Origin: a virus
Length of the DNA stretch: 45,438 bases
Strand: one strand, 5' to 3'
Virus record (IMG/VR): IMGVR_UViG_3300025096_000040
Coordinates: 1-45,438 of that record
Part shown: positions 23,567-32,906 of the stretch, piece by piece
How positions within the stretch are numbered: the first letter of the stretch is position 1
How the letters are laid out: each line of letters starts with the position of its first letter
Made by a program: the position numbers and the translations under genes
The notes under the pieces: model-generated
What the model was told of the DNA's origin: nothing
The model's input: the letters and a program-made list of their open reading frames with translations, nothing else
The model's database searches: none

Positions 23567-24458
23567 TTTTATTTAGAGGTTCAAATTGTTTACTTAAAGA
23601 AAGTACATTATCATTTAATATACCACCAGCTGCATATTCATGTCCGCCACCGTCACATATTTTCTTAGCGAATTTACTTAAATTAAAATCAATATTTCTA
23701 TTTCTGCGTAAATATACTCTGTTATTTTTTAAATTAATCATCATACATACATCACACTTATAATTATCAACAATATATTGTCCAAGATCATTAACATATT
23801 CATTAGCAAAAGTACTAATAAAATTATATTCTTTTCCTGCTATCGAGAGCTTTGCTTTATATAGATCTATATTATCTCTCATTTTTTTGAATCTATAGAA
23901 ATGATAGCTGATTATTTTATTTTGTTCATTAGTAAAGCCGAAGAACCCATTTTCAAAATCATTAATAAAATTTTGTAATTTATCACCGTTTTTATACCAA
24001 AGATAAAAGTTTAATTTATTACTTTCAGGATATTTTAATTCATAACAATCATAATCGTTAGCAAATGTAATTAGCTTTTTCTGTTCCCTGGTTAAATTTA
24101 CGTCTGGATATATGTGATTGAATATTTGATATAAATGCTTACTGCATGACGGTTGGTTTACATCGATATATGTTTTAGCAAATGAATAATCATCTTCATG
24201 GGATTTGTGATGATCAAAAATAAGTACGTTGGGTTTATCTATTAAATCTTTAATCTCTGTAGTGTCTAAGTCAAAGAAATATACCCTTTTATAATCTTCA
24301 ATTTTATTGTAATTAAGCCAACCTAATATTTTCTCACGTATGTTAGATACTTTTAATGTTATAGCTTTTGGCTTGGCTTGTTTAAACCATGTATAAATTA
24401 AATAACTACAGCAACCGTCGAGATCTAAGTCTGTAAAAATTATTTCATTCTTGGACAT
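23556..24458 (-). CDS. DHH-family phosphoesterase (NrnA/oligoribonuclease-like)
   Basis: 300 residues with the DHH signature set. The first motif is FTDLDLDGCCS (residues 8-18), the second FFDLDTTE, the third LIFDHHKSHED, and the C-terminal DHHA1 domain ends in GGGHEYAAGG. Such proteins hydrolyse short RNA or DNA oligonucleotides or cyclic dinucleotides with two metal ions. In the replication array it could recycle nanoRNAs from primers or destroy a cyclic signal used in host defence; both are inference. It starts 9 bp after the helicase gene. Confidence 0.85.
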   Translation of the reverse strand: MSKNEIIFTDLDLDGCCSYLIYTWFKQAKPKAITLKVSNIREKILGWLNYNKIEDYKRVYFFDLDTTEIKDLIDKPNVLIFDHHKSHEDDYSFAKTYIDVNQPSCSKHLYQIFNHIYPDVNLTREQKKLITFANDYDCYELKYPESNKLNFYLWYKNGDKLQNFINDFENGFFGFTNEQNKIISYHFYRFKKMRDNIDLYKAKLSIAGKEYNFISTFANEYVNDLGQYIVDNYKCDVCMMINLKNNRVYLRRNRNIDFNLSKFAKKICDGGGHEYAAGGILNDNVLSLSKQFEPLNKNDR

Positions 24459-24467
24459 TATTTATAT

Positions 24468-25814
24468 TTACAATACTCTCCCGAATTGTACAGCATCGTT
24501 TTCCGCAGTATTTACATCTTCGTTAATATTTAAATCATTATTTTCTGTAAGTGTAAGAGTGTTATAGTCTATAGAGACTCGAGTGCTCCCTGTATTGGAA
24601 CCAAATCTATTTTTAATAATGCCGATATGAAGCGCATCATCTTCTTCATCTTCTTCCGTTCTCCAAATACTTACAATAACATCTGAAGTGGCTCCTAATC
24701 CATAACTTTCTCCAATAGCTTCTAATCCAGGACCATTGGTAGTGTTTCCATAACCTGTTCTATTTACTTGTGTAGCGGTAATGATAGGACATTCAAATGT
24801 ATATGACATTGCTCTCACTTGTTCAGAAATACTCTTAACACGCTCATACGAATTATTACCATATGTACTTGCTAGGAGATTTAAATAATCAAGAACTATA
24901 ATATCAGGTTTAAATTTCTTATTTATTAATTTTTTAATATACCCTTCAAGTTGTGGAGGTGTAATAGAACTCGGAGCAAATTCTTTAATTATCATATTAG
25001 CTCGTGGATGAGTCATTTTAAATTTACCTACACTTTCTCTTAATTCTTCTACATGATCATGTAAATAGTTTATAGGTAAACCGGTGAGCTTTGATGTAAT
25101 CCTTTTACAATAAATCATTTCTGACATTTCAAGAGAAACGACTAAAACATTTTTACCTTCTGCTGCTGCATTGCTTGCAATATTACTTAAAAATATAGAC
25201 TTACCCACATTAGTAGGTCCGGCGAATACATACATACTACGACCTTGTTCTAAGAAACCACCACCAAGTCTAGAATCTAACCAATCCCATCCTGTTTTAA
25301 TTTTTTCTTCCCGGGTTGTCAAGTCAGTAATATGTTGCTCAACATCTTTAAAATAATTATGACCTACATTAGTAGTAATAGAAATATTACATGCCTTTGA
25401 AAATTTGTCATGAATACTTTTTATATCTCTCTCTTTATTATCAACAATTTCTAAAAATGTATTAAATACGGCTTGCTCTTGTAAGAACCTCTCTGTATAA
25501 GAAAGTAATATGTCATTAGATAATTCTACTTCTAGAGTGTTAGTAATCTTCTTACTTGCTTGATAATGATCTTTAAGCTGCGGTGTGTTTAAATATAATT
25601 CTAATTCAGTGTGAGTAGGTCGTCTATTGTTTTTTCGATAGAGAGCCTGTATGATTTTAATTATTTGTTTAAAGTCTTTATTTTTAAAGAATTTATAATT
25701 AAGATTATCAATAATAGAAGTTAGATAAATTTCATCTTCAAGACAATTCTTAAAAACTACCTTTTCTAAATATTCTAAATCTATATCTAAATAATTACTT
25801 TCGTTTGTCAGCAT
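24468..25814 (-). CDS. 41: Replicative DNA helicase (gp41, DnaB type)
   Basis: 448 residues against 475 in T4 gp41. After an N-terminal helical domain, Walker A reads AGPTNVGKS (about residue 200), followed by VLVVSLEMSE (DnaB-type switch) and IIVLDYLNLLAS (Walker B). ITATQVNRTGYG is the conserved TQ-N-R segment, and the arginine-finger region follows (GIIKNRFGSNTG). It unwinds the fork as a hexamer and works with primase gp61. The start overlaps the glycosyltransferase gene by 20 bp. Confidence 0.93.
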   Translation of the reverse strand: MLTNESNYLDIDLEYLEKVVFKNCLEDEIYLTSIIDNLNYKFFKNKDFKQIIKIIQALYRKNNRRPTHTELELYLNTPQLKDHYQASKKITNTLEVELSNDILLSYTERFLQEQAVFNTFLEIVDNKERDIKSIHDKFSKACNISITTNVGHNYFKDVEQHITDLTTREEKIKTGWDWLDSRLGGGFLEQGRSMYVFAGPTNVGKSIFLSNIASNAAAEGKNVLVVSLEMSEMIYCKRITSKLTGLPINYLHDHVEELRESVGKFKMTHPRANMIIKEFAPSSITPPQLEGYIKKLINKKFKPDIIVLDYLNLLASTYGNNSYERVKSISEQVRAMSYTFECPIITATQVNRTGYGNTTNGPGLEAIGESYGLGATSDVIVSIWRTEEDEEDDALHIGIIKNRFGSNTGSTRVSIDYNTLTLTENNDLNINEDVNTAENDAVQFGRVL

Positions 25815-26496
25815 GTTCTAACAGAGTATTATAGAAGTATTCTTCTGAATTGCTATAACTTTCTGTGTGGTTGAGCAAGCCAGGAGATTCGTGAATGACA
25901 TGAATAGGAGCTGTAGTTAAACGTAAACCAGCTAAATGACAATCTAAACAAAATTTTAAATCATAATGATGAAAACCTTTAAGGTTATTATCAAATTTTA
26001 TTTTCTTCTTTGCAATTGATTTAGTTCGAATAGCTAAAAATACACCATCTAATAATACCACTTCTTTTGGTGTTGCACCAAATATTGTGGGAGAGTAGTC
26101 TGTATTATTTTGATAATGTGATACTATTCCAGATAGGGAGTCTGGTTTACACAATAAATGCCATAGGCAAGGTTTTTTAACTTGTAGTTTACTTCCACCT
26201 GCTAGACCTACTACATCAAACCCTTGTTTAAACAAATTACGGATCTCTACTAAAAAATTTATACTATCAATAAACACATCATCGTGTACGAATAGAATAC
26301 AATCATATTTTTTAAAGTTTTCTGGTGTAAGATAATTATTGTAAACATCACACAACCCGCTAGTATTTTTATATGTAGGTTGAAGATCAAACGTAGTTAT
26401 AGTGTTTTCTTCGTGATGTTGCAAGCTTTTAGATAATCTAGAATTTAAAAACTCTGCACTCGTAGCTTGTGTAGCGACTGCTATTAAAGTTTTCAT
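25795..26496 (-). CDS. GT-A glycosyltransferase-like protein
   Basis: 233 residues. It starts as a single-domain GT-A enzyme with ILFVHDDVFIDSINF (DxD-like metal motif), GFDVVGLAGG and LLDGVFLAIRTKSI. It ends with HYDLKFCLDCHLAGLRL and HVIHESPGLL, the usual donor and acceptor positions of family-2-like transferases (Glyco_tranf_2_5-like by recall). It would transfer sugar from a nucleotide-sugar donor to an unknown acceptor. It lies between the amidotransferase and the gp41 helicase gene, overlapping both. Given rmlA, rmlB and the rmlD-like gene, the donor could be a dTDP-deoxysugar. Confidence 0.7.
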   Translation of the reverse strand: MKTLIAVATQATSAEFLNSRLSKSLQHHEENTITTFDLQPTYKNTSGLCDVYNNYLTPENFKKYDCILFVHDDVFIDSINFLVEIRNLFKQGFDVVGLAGGSKLQVKKPCLWHLLCKPDSLSGIVSHYQNNTDYSPTIFGATPKEVVLLDGVFLAIRTKSIAKKKIKFDNNLKGFHHYDLKFCLDCHLAGLRLTTAPIHVIHESPGLLNHTESYSNSEEYFYNTLLEHADKRK

Positions 26497-27134
26497 AAAA
26501 AGAATGGTGTCATGTTTAGTTCAAATTCTTCTTCTTTATTAAAGGTATTATTAGTAAAATTATAAATCAGAACAGTACCTTCAGTTATATCTTTATATTC
26601 ATCACTCACTTGAATCGAACTAAAATCCCCACCGTTACTAAATAGTGTAGAGCCTGATCTAAATATACGTAATTCTGCGTGGTCGGTGTCATAGTACCAG
26701 CAACCAAATGTTCCTTGTAGCGCAGAGATTGCGTCATTAAATCCTATTTTTTCTATTAAGGGTAAAATCACATTACTATCTACTTTACATTTAATATCTA
26801 AATTATACTCTTGTATTAATTCTTCATGATTAGATAGTACGCCATTATGTGCTATGTATCTATTTTTAAAACTAAACGGGTGAGAAGTCTCTATATTAAA
26901 GTCTCGAACGTTGGATGTTGGTGACTGTACGTGACCTAGGTAATATATACAGAAAGGGTTTTCTTCTATATGCTTATCAAAATCTTGTTCATATTTTGTT
27001 GACACACGAATATCATTTTTCATCCCACCGGGGAATAGCATTGTCACGCTACGTACAAAGTTTCCTCTTTCAGAGTTTTTTGTATATAGCTCTCTAAACG
27101 TCTTAATATTGTTTGATCCAAAAATTCCACACAT
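26493..27134 (-). CDS. Stand-alone class II glutamine amidotransferase domain
   Basis: 213 residues. The catalytic N-terminus MCGIFGSNN exposes Cys2 after Met removal, as in GlmS, PurF and AsnB. LGHVQSPTSN (Arg-binding loop region), YIAHNGVLSNHEEL (HNG oxyanion) and VDSNVILPLIEKIG complete the family pattern. It lacks a synthetase domain; its neighbours one gene away include QueC, whose PP-loop fold matches the synthetase half of AsnB. In archaea and some phages, a class II amidotransferase fused to QueC (Gat-QueC) makes the amidine of archaeosine from preQ0. Ammonia transfer to a QueC product is thus a strong inference. Confidence 0.85.
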   Translation of the reverse strand: MCGIFGSNNIKTFRELYTKNSERGNFVRSVTMLFPGGMKNDIRVSTKYEQDFDKHIEENPFCIYYLGHVQSPTSNVRDFNIETSHPFSFKNRYIAHNGVLSNHEELIQEYNLDIKCKVDSNVILPLIEKIGFNDAISALQGTFGCWYYDTDHAELRIFRSGSTLFSNGGDFSSIQVSDEYKDITEGTVLIYNFTNNTFNKEEEFELNMTPFFL

Positions 27135-27136
27135 AG

Positions 27137-28093
27137 TTATTTTAATTGTATGAACTCCGCTTTACTTAGGCAACTTAAATCTTTGCAACCAGCATATGAA
27201 ACAGAGCTCTTAAGAGCCTTTTCAATTTCTCTTAATCTAATATTATATTCCGGTGCTAATTCTATTTCTATTTGTTTACCTTCAACAAAATTTAATTTAT
27301 TTCTTTTTTGAGTATATGATGTACTACCGTAGTATTGTTTATGTCCGTTAATATGTTTTGCAGGAGAGTCAATACAACCTGCAAAAAAAGATCCAGCCAT
27401 TACACAATCTGCTCCAGCAACTAAAGCCTTTGCAATATCTCCAAATTCTTTACATCCACCATCAGCCATTATTTTAGCCTTTGTATTGTGGGAGCTAATT
27501 TTTAATAATGTTGAAAACATAGGTGTACCAAACCCGGTCTTGTACCGTGTAGTACAGATAACTCCTGATCCAATTCCTACTTTAATAACATCAGCACCAG
27601 CGTCTTCTAAAAATTGAAAGCCATCATAGGTTCCGACGTTACCGGCAATAACTATTGAATCAGGGAAATATTTTTTAACATACCTAACCATACTACTGAC
27701 TTTTTGATGATGTCCATGAGCTACGTCGATTGTAATAATATCAATTCTATATTTATTAAGTATAATAGCTTCTAATTGATCATAAGATTCTCGGTTTACT
27801 CCTATACTAACACTTACGCAATTACAATTAAGGTCATTAAGTTTTTGTACTGTTTCAAATACATTATCAAACCGATGCATAATATAAAAATAATTATTAT
27901 CATCTAATTGCTTGCATAGCTCGATATCTATTACAGTTTTCATATTAGATGGAACTACTGGTAAGTTAAATGAAAACTTCCCTAACTTAAAAGATACGTT
28001 TGCACCTTCGCGAGAATCTAATTGACTATATTTTGGTACTAATAAAATATCAGAATATTCTAGTTCACTACCATGGTATATCTGTTCGTTCAT
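27137..28093 (-). CDS. GMP reductase / IMP dehydrogenase family enzyme
   Basis: 318 residues, a TIM-barrel enzyme. It has DIITIDVAHGHH, VIAGNVGTYDG, the catalytic loop VGIGSGVICTTR (Cys about residue 183) and MADGGCKEFGDIAKAL, then MAGSFFAGC. There is no CBS insert, and the C-terminal EGKQIEIELA and SSVSYAGCKDLSCL fit GMP reductase better than IMPDH. It would interconvert GMP and IMP with NADPH, or, in the deazaguanine cluster, supply guanine nucleotides. It overlaps queC by 26 bp and lies 2 bp before the amidotransferase. Confidence 0.75.
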   Translation of the reverse strand: MNEQIYHGSELEYSDILLVPKYSQLDSREGANVSFKLGKFSFNLPVVPSNMKTVIDIELCKQLDDNNYFYIMHRFDNVFETVQKLNDLNCNCVSVSIGVNRESYDQLEAIILNKYRIDIITIDVAHGHHQKVSSMVRYVKKYFPDSIVIAGNVGTYDGFQFLEDAGADVIKVGIGSGVICTTRYKTGFGTPMFSTLLKISSHNTKAKIMADGGCKEFGDIAKALVAGADCVMAGSFFAGCIDSPAKHINGHKQYYGSTSYTQKRNKLNFVEGKQIEIELAPEYNIRLREIEKALKSSVSYAGCKDLSCLSKAEFIQLK

Positions 28094-28757
28094 ATTCTAT
28101 TGGGTCTTTGATTTTATTTTGTAAGAAGCCTTGTATACGAGAACTACACGCTGTACAATATCCACAAGCGTTTACGTTACCTTCATAACACGTCCATGTA
28201 TCTTCAAATATTACATCATTATCAATTCCGAGTTTTATAATTTCTTTTTTTGCTAGATGAATTAAAGGAGCCTTTATTTCAATTCTATTTTTTCTATTAA
28301 GAGAAATTAGTGTATTTATTTTATCACGAAATTCAATACTACCGTCCCAGTATCCAGCTTGGCTGTCTACTAAAGCTGATCCATGATAAACAGTATCTGC
28401 ACCGACGGCTTCTGCGTATGAGCAAGCAATAGACAGCATCATCATATTACGAAACGGAACATAGTTTACAGTTTGGGCGTCTCCTAATACGTCTTTTGCG
28501 TGTGCTACTTTGATATCATTATTAGTAAGGGAAGATGTAGGTGCTATATCCTTAAAAAATGTTATATCTATAATTTTATGTTCTTCGATATTAGAACTAA
28601 AATAATCTACTTGAGTACCTGCACATAGAATTTCTTTATCGTGTTTTTGTCCGTAATTATATGTTATTGCAAATACTTCGTCGTGCTGCTTTGTCGCAAT
28701 ACTTAATATAACTGAACTATCTAAACCACCTGAAATAGGTACAACAGCTTTACTCAT
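28068..28757 (-). CDS. queC: 7-cyano-7-deazaguanine synthase (QueC)
   Basis: 229 residues. The PP-loop is SGGLDSSV (residues 8-15), with NYGQKHDKE following. Zinc-binding cysteines near the end read TCYEGNVNACGYCTACSSR (C-x8-C-x2-C-x2-C), and NYVPFRNMM matches QueC. It converts CDG to preQ0 with ATP and ammonia. FolE, the first enzyme of the same route, is at 41795-42433; QueD and QueE are not in the window. It overlaps uvsX by 8 bp, so it is translated with recombination proteins. The likely end use is guanine modification of phage DNA. Confidence 0.93.
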   Translation of the reverse strand: MSKAVVPISGGLDSSVILSIATKQHDEVFAITYNYGQKHDKEILCAGTQVDYFSSNIEEHKIIDITFFKDIAPTSSLTNNDIKVAHAKDVLGDAQTVNYVPFRNMMMLSIACSYAEAVGADTVYHGSALVDSQAGYWDGSIEFRDKINTLISLNRKNRIEIKAPLIHLAKKEIIKLGIDNDVIFEDTWTCYEGNVNACGYCTACSSRIQGFLQNKIKDPIEYERTDIPW

Positions 28758-29865
28758 CGTCTTGTTCTAATATAGCATTATCTTCTAAAGCTTTACCATA
28801 CCGGTATTTTTCACTTATAGAAGATTCTATCTTAGGTAATATATTATTCCACAGTTCCTCGTCTTTGCGCCAGTTCTTGTAGTATCCTAGCTTTTTGTCT
28901 CCCATAGTATATGTAGAACCGTTTTGCTGAATAACTCCATGAGCCACGGCAACCTCTTTTAATCCGGAATATTTATCTAAACCTGTTTTAAAGTTTAAAT
29001 ATGCCTCCGCTTGTAAGAATGCAGGTATAAACCTATTTTTTACAGTTAACATTCGAAGAGTAACACCGGAGTAATTTCTACTTTCAGTCAACGCTTCGTC
29101 TTTATCATTTGCAGTATCTGTCCTTTCTTTTTTGGCAGCCATTTGGACTAATAAAGAAGCCATGTACATAGGACCAGATCCCCCAGCTTGTTGTTTGACT
29201 AAGGTAGGATGGAGTGCACCAGGGTCAGCATATGTGTGATTACTACATATAATGGTTGTACCAGTTACGGCAGCCTTATATGTAATAATACGCATCATGG
29301 ATTTAAGCTGTTTAGCTCTGAGCCCCATGTCCATGGCTCCTTTATTAGCCTCAGCGTCAGCAATTTCTTTTGAAGAGGCTAAGTTTCCAAGAGAATCAAT
29401 TGATATAATAAATTTTCCGTGGAGTTCTGGCTCTTCTTCAACACTGTCTAAGAATGCCATAATTTGATTACGACAATTTTCAACAGTATCAACAGGAACA
29501 TATTTTACATTTGAAACATCTAGACCTACATTTTCAGCTCCTTCTTTTTCAATTGCGACTTCAGTATCAAATATTACAGGAACCATTCCAATTTTCTGAG
29601 CCTTGGCAAGAATCTTATTTAAAATAAAAGTCTTGCCACATTGAGCTTCACCAGCGAAAATTGTTATTCTACCTTTAGGTACACCTCCATATAGAGATCC
29701 AGATAAAATAGAATTTAATACTAGGCACCCAGTATCAATCCACTCAGTTACATTACTAAGCGTATTCTCTTCAAGAGTAGTCGCGTTTTTATTAAGCTTT
29801 TGTAATTTAGCAAATGCTTTATTAACAAGAGTCTCATCATACGCCTTTTCAGCATATTTTGACAT
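28750..29865 (-). CDS. uvsX: Recombinase UvsX (RecA family)
   Basis: 371 residues against 391 in T4 UvsX. Walker A is AGEAQCGKTF (about residue 73), Walker B ISIDSLGNLAS, with ADAEANKGAMDMGLRAKQLK (loop L1 region), TTIICSNHTY and GGSGPMYMAS (loop L2). It pairs single-stranded ends with homologous duplex in recombination-dependent replication, with UvsY and gp32. It starts 3 bp after the 119-aa gene. Confidence 0.93.
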   Translation of the reverse strand: MSKYAEKAYDETLVNKAFAKLQKLNKNATTLEENTLSNVTEWIDTGCLVLNSILSGSLYGGVPKGRITIFAGEAQCGKTFILNKILAKAQKIGMVPVIFDTEVAIEKEGAENVGLDVSNVKYVPVDTVENCRNQIMAFLDSVEEEPELHGKFIISIDSLGNLASSKEIADAEANKGAMDMGLRAKQLKSMMRIITYKAAVTGTTIICSNHTYADPGALHPTLVKQQAGGSGPMYMASLLVQMAAKKERTDTANDKDEALTESRNYSGVTLRMLTVKNRFIPAFLQAEAYLNFKTGLDKYSGLKEVAVAHGVIQQNGSTYTMGDKKLGYYKNWRKDEELWNNILPKIESSISEKYRYGKALEDNAILEQDDE

Positions 29866-29868
29866 ATA

Positions 29869-30228
29869 TTAATTATCCTCAAATAATGTGACTTCAGGTA
29901 CGTCTTTTTCAGATAAGGGCTCTACGGGAGTTTCCGGAGATGATTCCTCTGTAGTATTAATCTTAGCATTATAATGCACTAGTATCTTATCAGAAATAGT
30001 AACCTCTACTTCTGTATATTGAGAAATAGCGTATTTAAATACTGGAGCCTCGCCACTAGAAAATTCAGTAAAAAATAACGGCATAACGTCCACTTTCATA
30101 TTAGAAGCGTCGTTAGGTGTTACCATAATCATCGCTGGTGATTTAACTCTTAAAATTGAATCTGTTTGTTCTACTAACTCCCCGAAACAAGTCCTACCTA
30201 TACTATCAATGTATGTAATGATATCCAT
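29869..30228 (-). CDS. Hypothetical protein, 119 aa, Sm-like beta candidate
   Basis: The N-terminus (MDIITYIDSIGRTCFGELVEQT), then ILRVKSPAMIMVTPN and a further strand-rich region, recalls the small Sm-like barrels of marine phages. The end is Glu/Pro-rich and disordered. Between DNA polymerase and uvsX it may be a replication accessory protein. It has its own sigma-70-like promoter located in the 3' end of gene 43, giving an early leaderless transcript that may boost uvsX and queC. The function is unknown. Confidence 0.6.
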   Translation of the reverse strand: MDIITYIDSIGRTCFGELVEQTDSILRVKSPAMIMVTPNDASNMKVDVMPLFFTEFSSGEAPVFKYAISQYTEVEVTISDKILVHYNAKINTTEESSPETPVEPLSEKDVPEVTLFEDN

Positions 30229-30234
30229 GTTATT

Positions 30235-30262
30235 ATTATAATATAAATATTTTAATTTGCAA
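30235..30262 (-). promoter_or_regulatory. Sigma-70-like promoter before the 119-aa ORF and uvsX
   Basis: TTGCAA (30262-30257), 16-bp spacer, TATAAT (30240-30235), then AATAAC and the ATG at 30228: 6 nt between the -10 box and the start codon, so +1 falls on the A of ATG. It overlaps the last codons of gene 43. Confidence 0.55.
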
Positions 30263-32906
30263 CAGGTATTTTAAAGAAATCAAATAAATCTGTATTAACG
30301 GCTTGCCCTGGGCGAAACGACTTCCAATTTACATTATCATAAAACCTATCGATAACACTATATACAATTTTTTCAAACATTTTCTCGTAGTCTACTTTAA
30401 AGTCTTGTTCGAATTCTCGAGGTATATCATATTTAAACCCTAAAGAATTTAAGCCAAATTTATTAGGTACTGTATAAAAATATCGTATTTTATCACCAGA
30501 ACTAATATATTCATGCTTTTTAGAAATACCATAATACTCTAAAAGCTTGTTGTAATATATAGAAGACTTAACATGAATCGGTGTTCCTTTTTTGACCATC
30601 CAGCCTTTAGTATGTATGCTGTATTTTTCATATTCTTTAACACCCATTACAAATGCAATGTCTTTTATAGATAACGACTTAAAAATTTCATACGTCTCTT
30701 CGAAGATTTCATTTGTAGTGTTTTGATTTTCACTCATAATCATATGCTCAATAATCTTTTTTACATATGGCTTAATTGCATTAGGCATTGTGGTTCGAAC
30801 CACTTCTACCCCAGTGTATTTAAATTTATTACAAACAACTCCTTCATCGTCGAGTTTATGTAAGACGTATCGTTTTTTTTGTAAAAAAATACCTTTATCA
30901 CAAATAGACTCTCTTTTAAAAACAAACCTAGGATCCTTAGTTAACAGGGTATTTCGTGCCCATTTTTCAATATGAACGTTTAAATCGTCTTCTATATCTT
31001 GAACAAGAGTATATACTTCTTCGTTAATATTATTATCTTTATGTAGTGATATTCCTTTGTGGTCGAGTAAAGGAGTAATAGTACAATATGAACTATCTGT
31101 GTCATTATAAATGATTGGATCATTTTTTTCAAGATCTTTATCAGTTAAATTAGTTTTTCTTTTAATATAATTTCTTAAAATAATATTGCTTTGTTTTATG
31201 ACATCCCGTCCTGTTAACGTAATTGACCGGGCGATGTCACCATCAGCCATAGCAGAGTTTTTATTACCAAAATACCCATAAATACGGTTAATAAGAATTT
31301 TTAACGTGAATTGCCAGATCCAAAGCTGATCGATCTTGAATTGTGTCTCTACAATTTTTTTCTTTAATTTTTCTTTTTCAGTTTGTCTTTTTTCCTTTTT
31401 AAGCTCAAGAGATAATTGATGTTTTTTCTCACGAGCCTCGTTCCATTGTTGTTTTTTTCCTTTTCTTATGTCATAGAAGTGATCTGTAATCTGCGGGAAA
31501 ATCCCTTTGGTTTTCTGTGAAAATAGTTTTTTAGCTCTCGTTACTGCTATGTCATTTTTAGTACACCATTTATTAAAATCACTATAAGTCATCTCAATAT
31601 CTTTGTTATTTACTGTCTTTATATACACTCTACCGTTATCAGTACCAACAATGCTTCCAACTTTAGTTTCTGGGCTTAAGTTGAGAGTAACCATTACACT
31701 AGGGTATAGTGAGTTGGCGTCAAATGATATGACATTCTCTTGGAACCCGGGTTTTGGTTCACCTACATATGCACCTTCATATTTACCAGACCCGTCGTCT
31801 CCTTTTATAAAAGTTGGGATGATTCGGGGTGGGTCTGACTTTCTTGCTTCAACAATTGCACGACCGTTTACTGTACTAATAGTACCAAGAGCTGCGTTAA
31901 ACGGGGTTAATCCTATGTATGATAACATTCTTGCCAGGTCCATGTACATAAGCTTAGCTTCAAGTTTAACTAGCAGTCTTACGTCATGAATATTGTAGTC
32001 AACAAATTTGTCCCAATCATTGATAGACAGCATTGCAAGGTTAGTTTCTCCTATATCTACCTTGTTCTCTCCTAGTTCTATGTGAGCTATGTTATCTAGC
32101 TTATAACTGTCTTTCATGCCCAGACTGAAGGTTTTATATACATCAAGATAATCTAGCATTGATACCCCCTCAACCACATATTTTGATGTTTGTTTACCAA
32201 AATTACCACGATACACTCGTTGGTAGATTGGCTTCATAATTTCATCATGTACTGGTGAAAATAACCGAGTAGCGTCTTCACCTAGTATGTTTCTAACCCG
32301 ATTAATTACATACGGAATATCAAAAACCTCACTAGCCCATCCAGATAAAATATCAGGTCGTTCTTTGCAATAAAAGTCTAAAAATTTCTGTAATAACTCA
32401 GTTTCATTCTTACAATGAGTATATTTTACGTCATCAGATTTTGGTGTATACTTATTAATTCCCCATGTAAAATACGTTTTTTCTACAGTATCGTATACTG
32501 TGATTACGTTAATCATATGACTCGCTTCTTCAGGTTTTGGAAACTCGTCTGGGGAATATGTCTCTATATCAAAAAACCATATCTTAAGAGGGAATTTAGT
32601 AAAATCGTCTGTTTCACTTATCTCCCAAAACCTATCAACTAAAAATTGTTGATAGGGGGAAATGTTTTCATAAATTTTATGATCATTAAGATCTTCAATT
32701 TTTTTTCTTCTATCTAGTTCACTATTAGCGGTGTGTTTCCGGAGTTTCGTACCATATAACGATGTTCCGTCATATCGATTTGAATTTGTCTCCGAATAGA
32801 AGTATGGCTGATACGGGCAATCTGTTTCAATCCTAACACCGTTTTCGTCCCATGTATATAAACGCATGACACGTTGATTTGGTATGTATGCTAAGTTCCT
32901 ATACAT
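30252..32906 (-). CDS. 43: Family B DNA polymerase (gp43)
   Basis: 884 residues against 898 in T4. The 3'-5' exonuclease motif is WFFDIETYSP (about residue 112). Polymerase motif A is SFDANSLYPSVM (about 400), motif B LINRIYGYFGNK, and motif C YNDTDSSY (about 602), where T4 has YGDTDS; both catalytic Asp are present. A KKRYVLH element follows. It replicates phage DNA with the gp45 clamp. The start is fixed by a promoter whose -10 box ends 7 nt before the ATG. Confidence 0.97.
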   Translation of the reverse strand: MYRNLAYIPNQRVMRLYTWDENGVRIETDCPYQPYFYSETNSNRYDGTSLYGTKLRKHTANSELDRRKKIEDLNDHKIYENISPYQQFLVDRFWEISETDDFTKFPLKIWFFDIETYSPDEFPKPEEASHMINVITVYDTVEKTYFTWGINKYTPKSDDVKYTHCKNETELLQKFLDFYCKERPDILSGWASEVFDIPYVINRVRNILGEDATRLFSPVHDEIMKPIYQRVYRGNFGKQTSKYVVEGVSMLDYLDVYKTFSLGMKDSYKLDNIAHIELGENKVDIGETNLAMLSINDWDKFVDYNIHDVRLLVKLEAKLMYMDLARMLSYIGLTPFNAALGTISTVNGRAIVEARKSDPPRIIPTFIKGDDGSGKYEGAYVGEPKPGFQENVISFDANSLYPSVMVTLNLSPETKVGSIVGTDNGRVYIKTVNNKDIEMTYSDFNKWCTKNDIAVTRAKKLFSQKTKGIFPQITDHFYDIRKGKKQQWNEAREKKHQLSLELKKEKRQTEKEKLKKKIVETQFKIDQLWIWQFTLKILINRIYGYFGNKNSAMADGDIARSITLTGRDVIKQSNIILRNYIKRKTNLTDKDLEKNDPIIYNDTDSSYCTITPLLDHKGISLHKDNNINEEVYTLVQDIEDDLNVHIEKWARNTLLTKDPRFVFKRESICDKGIFLQKKRYVLHKLDDEGVVCNKFKYTGVEVVRTTMPNAIKPYVKKIIEHMIMSENQNTTNEIFEETYEIFKSLSIKDIAFVMGVKEYEKYSIHTKGWMVKKGTPIHVKSSIYYNKLLEYYGISKKHEYISSGDKIRYFYTVPNKFGLNSLGFKYDIPREFEQDFKVDYEKMFEKIVYSVIDRFYDNVNWKSFRPGQAVNTDLFDFFKIPVAN

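Noticed and set aside
24459-24466. TATAAATA directly before the DHH gene
   Set aside because: The octamer touches the ATG, so transcription would start inside the gene; it is probably chance in AT-rich sequence.
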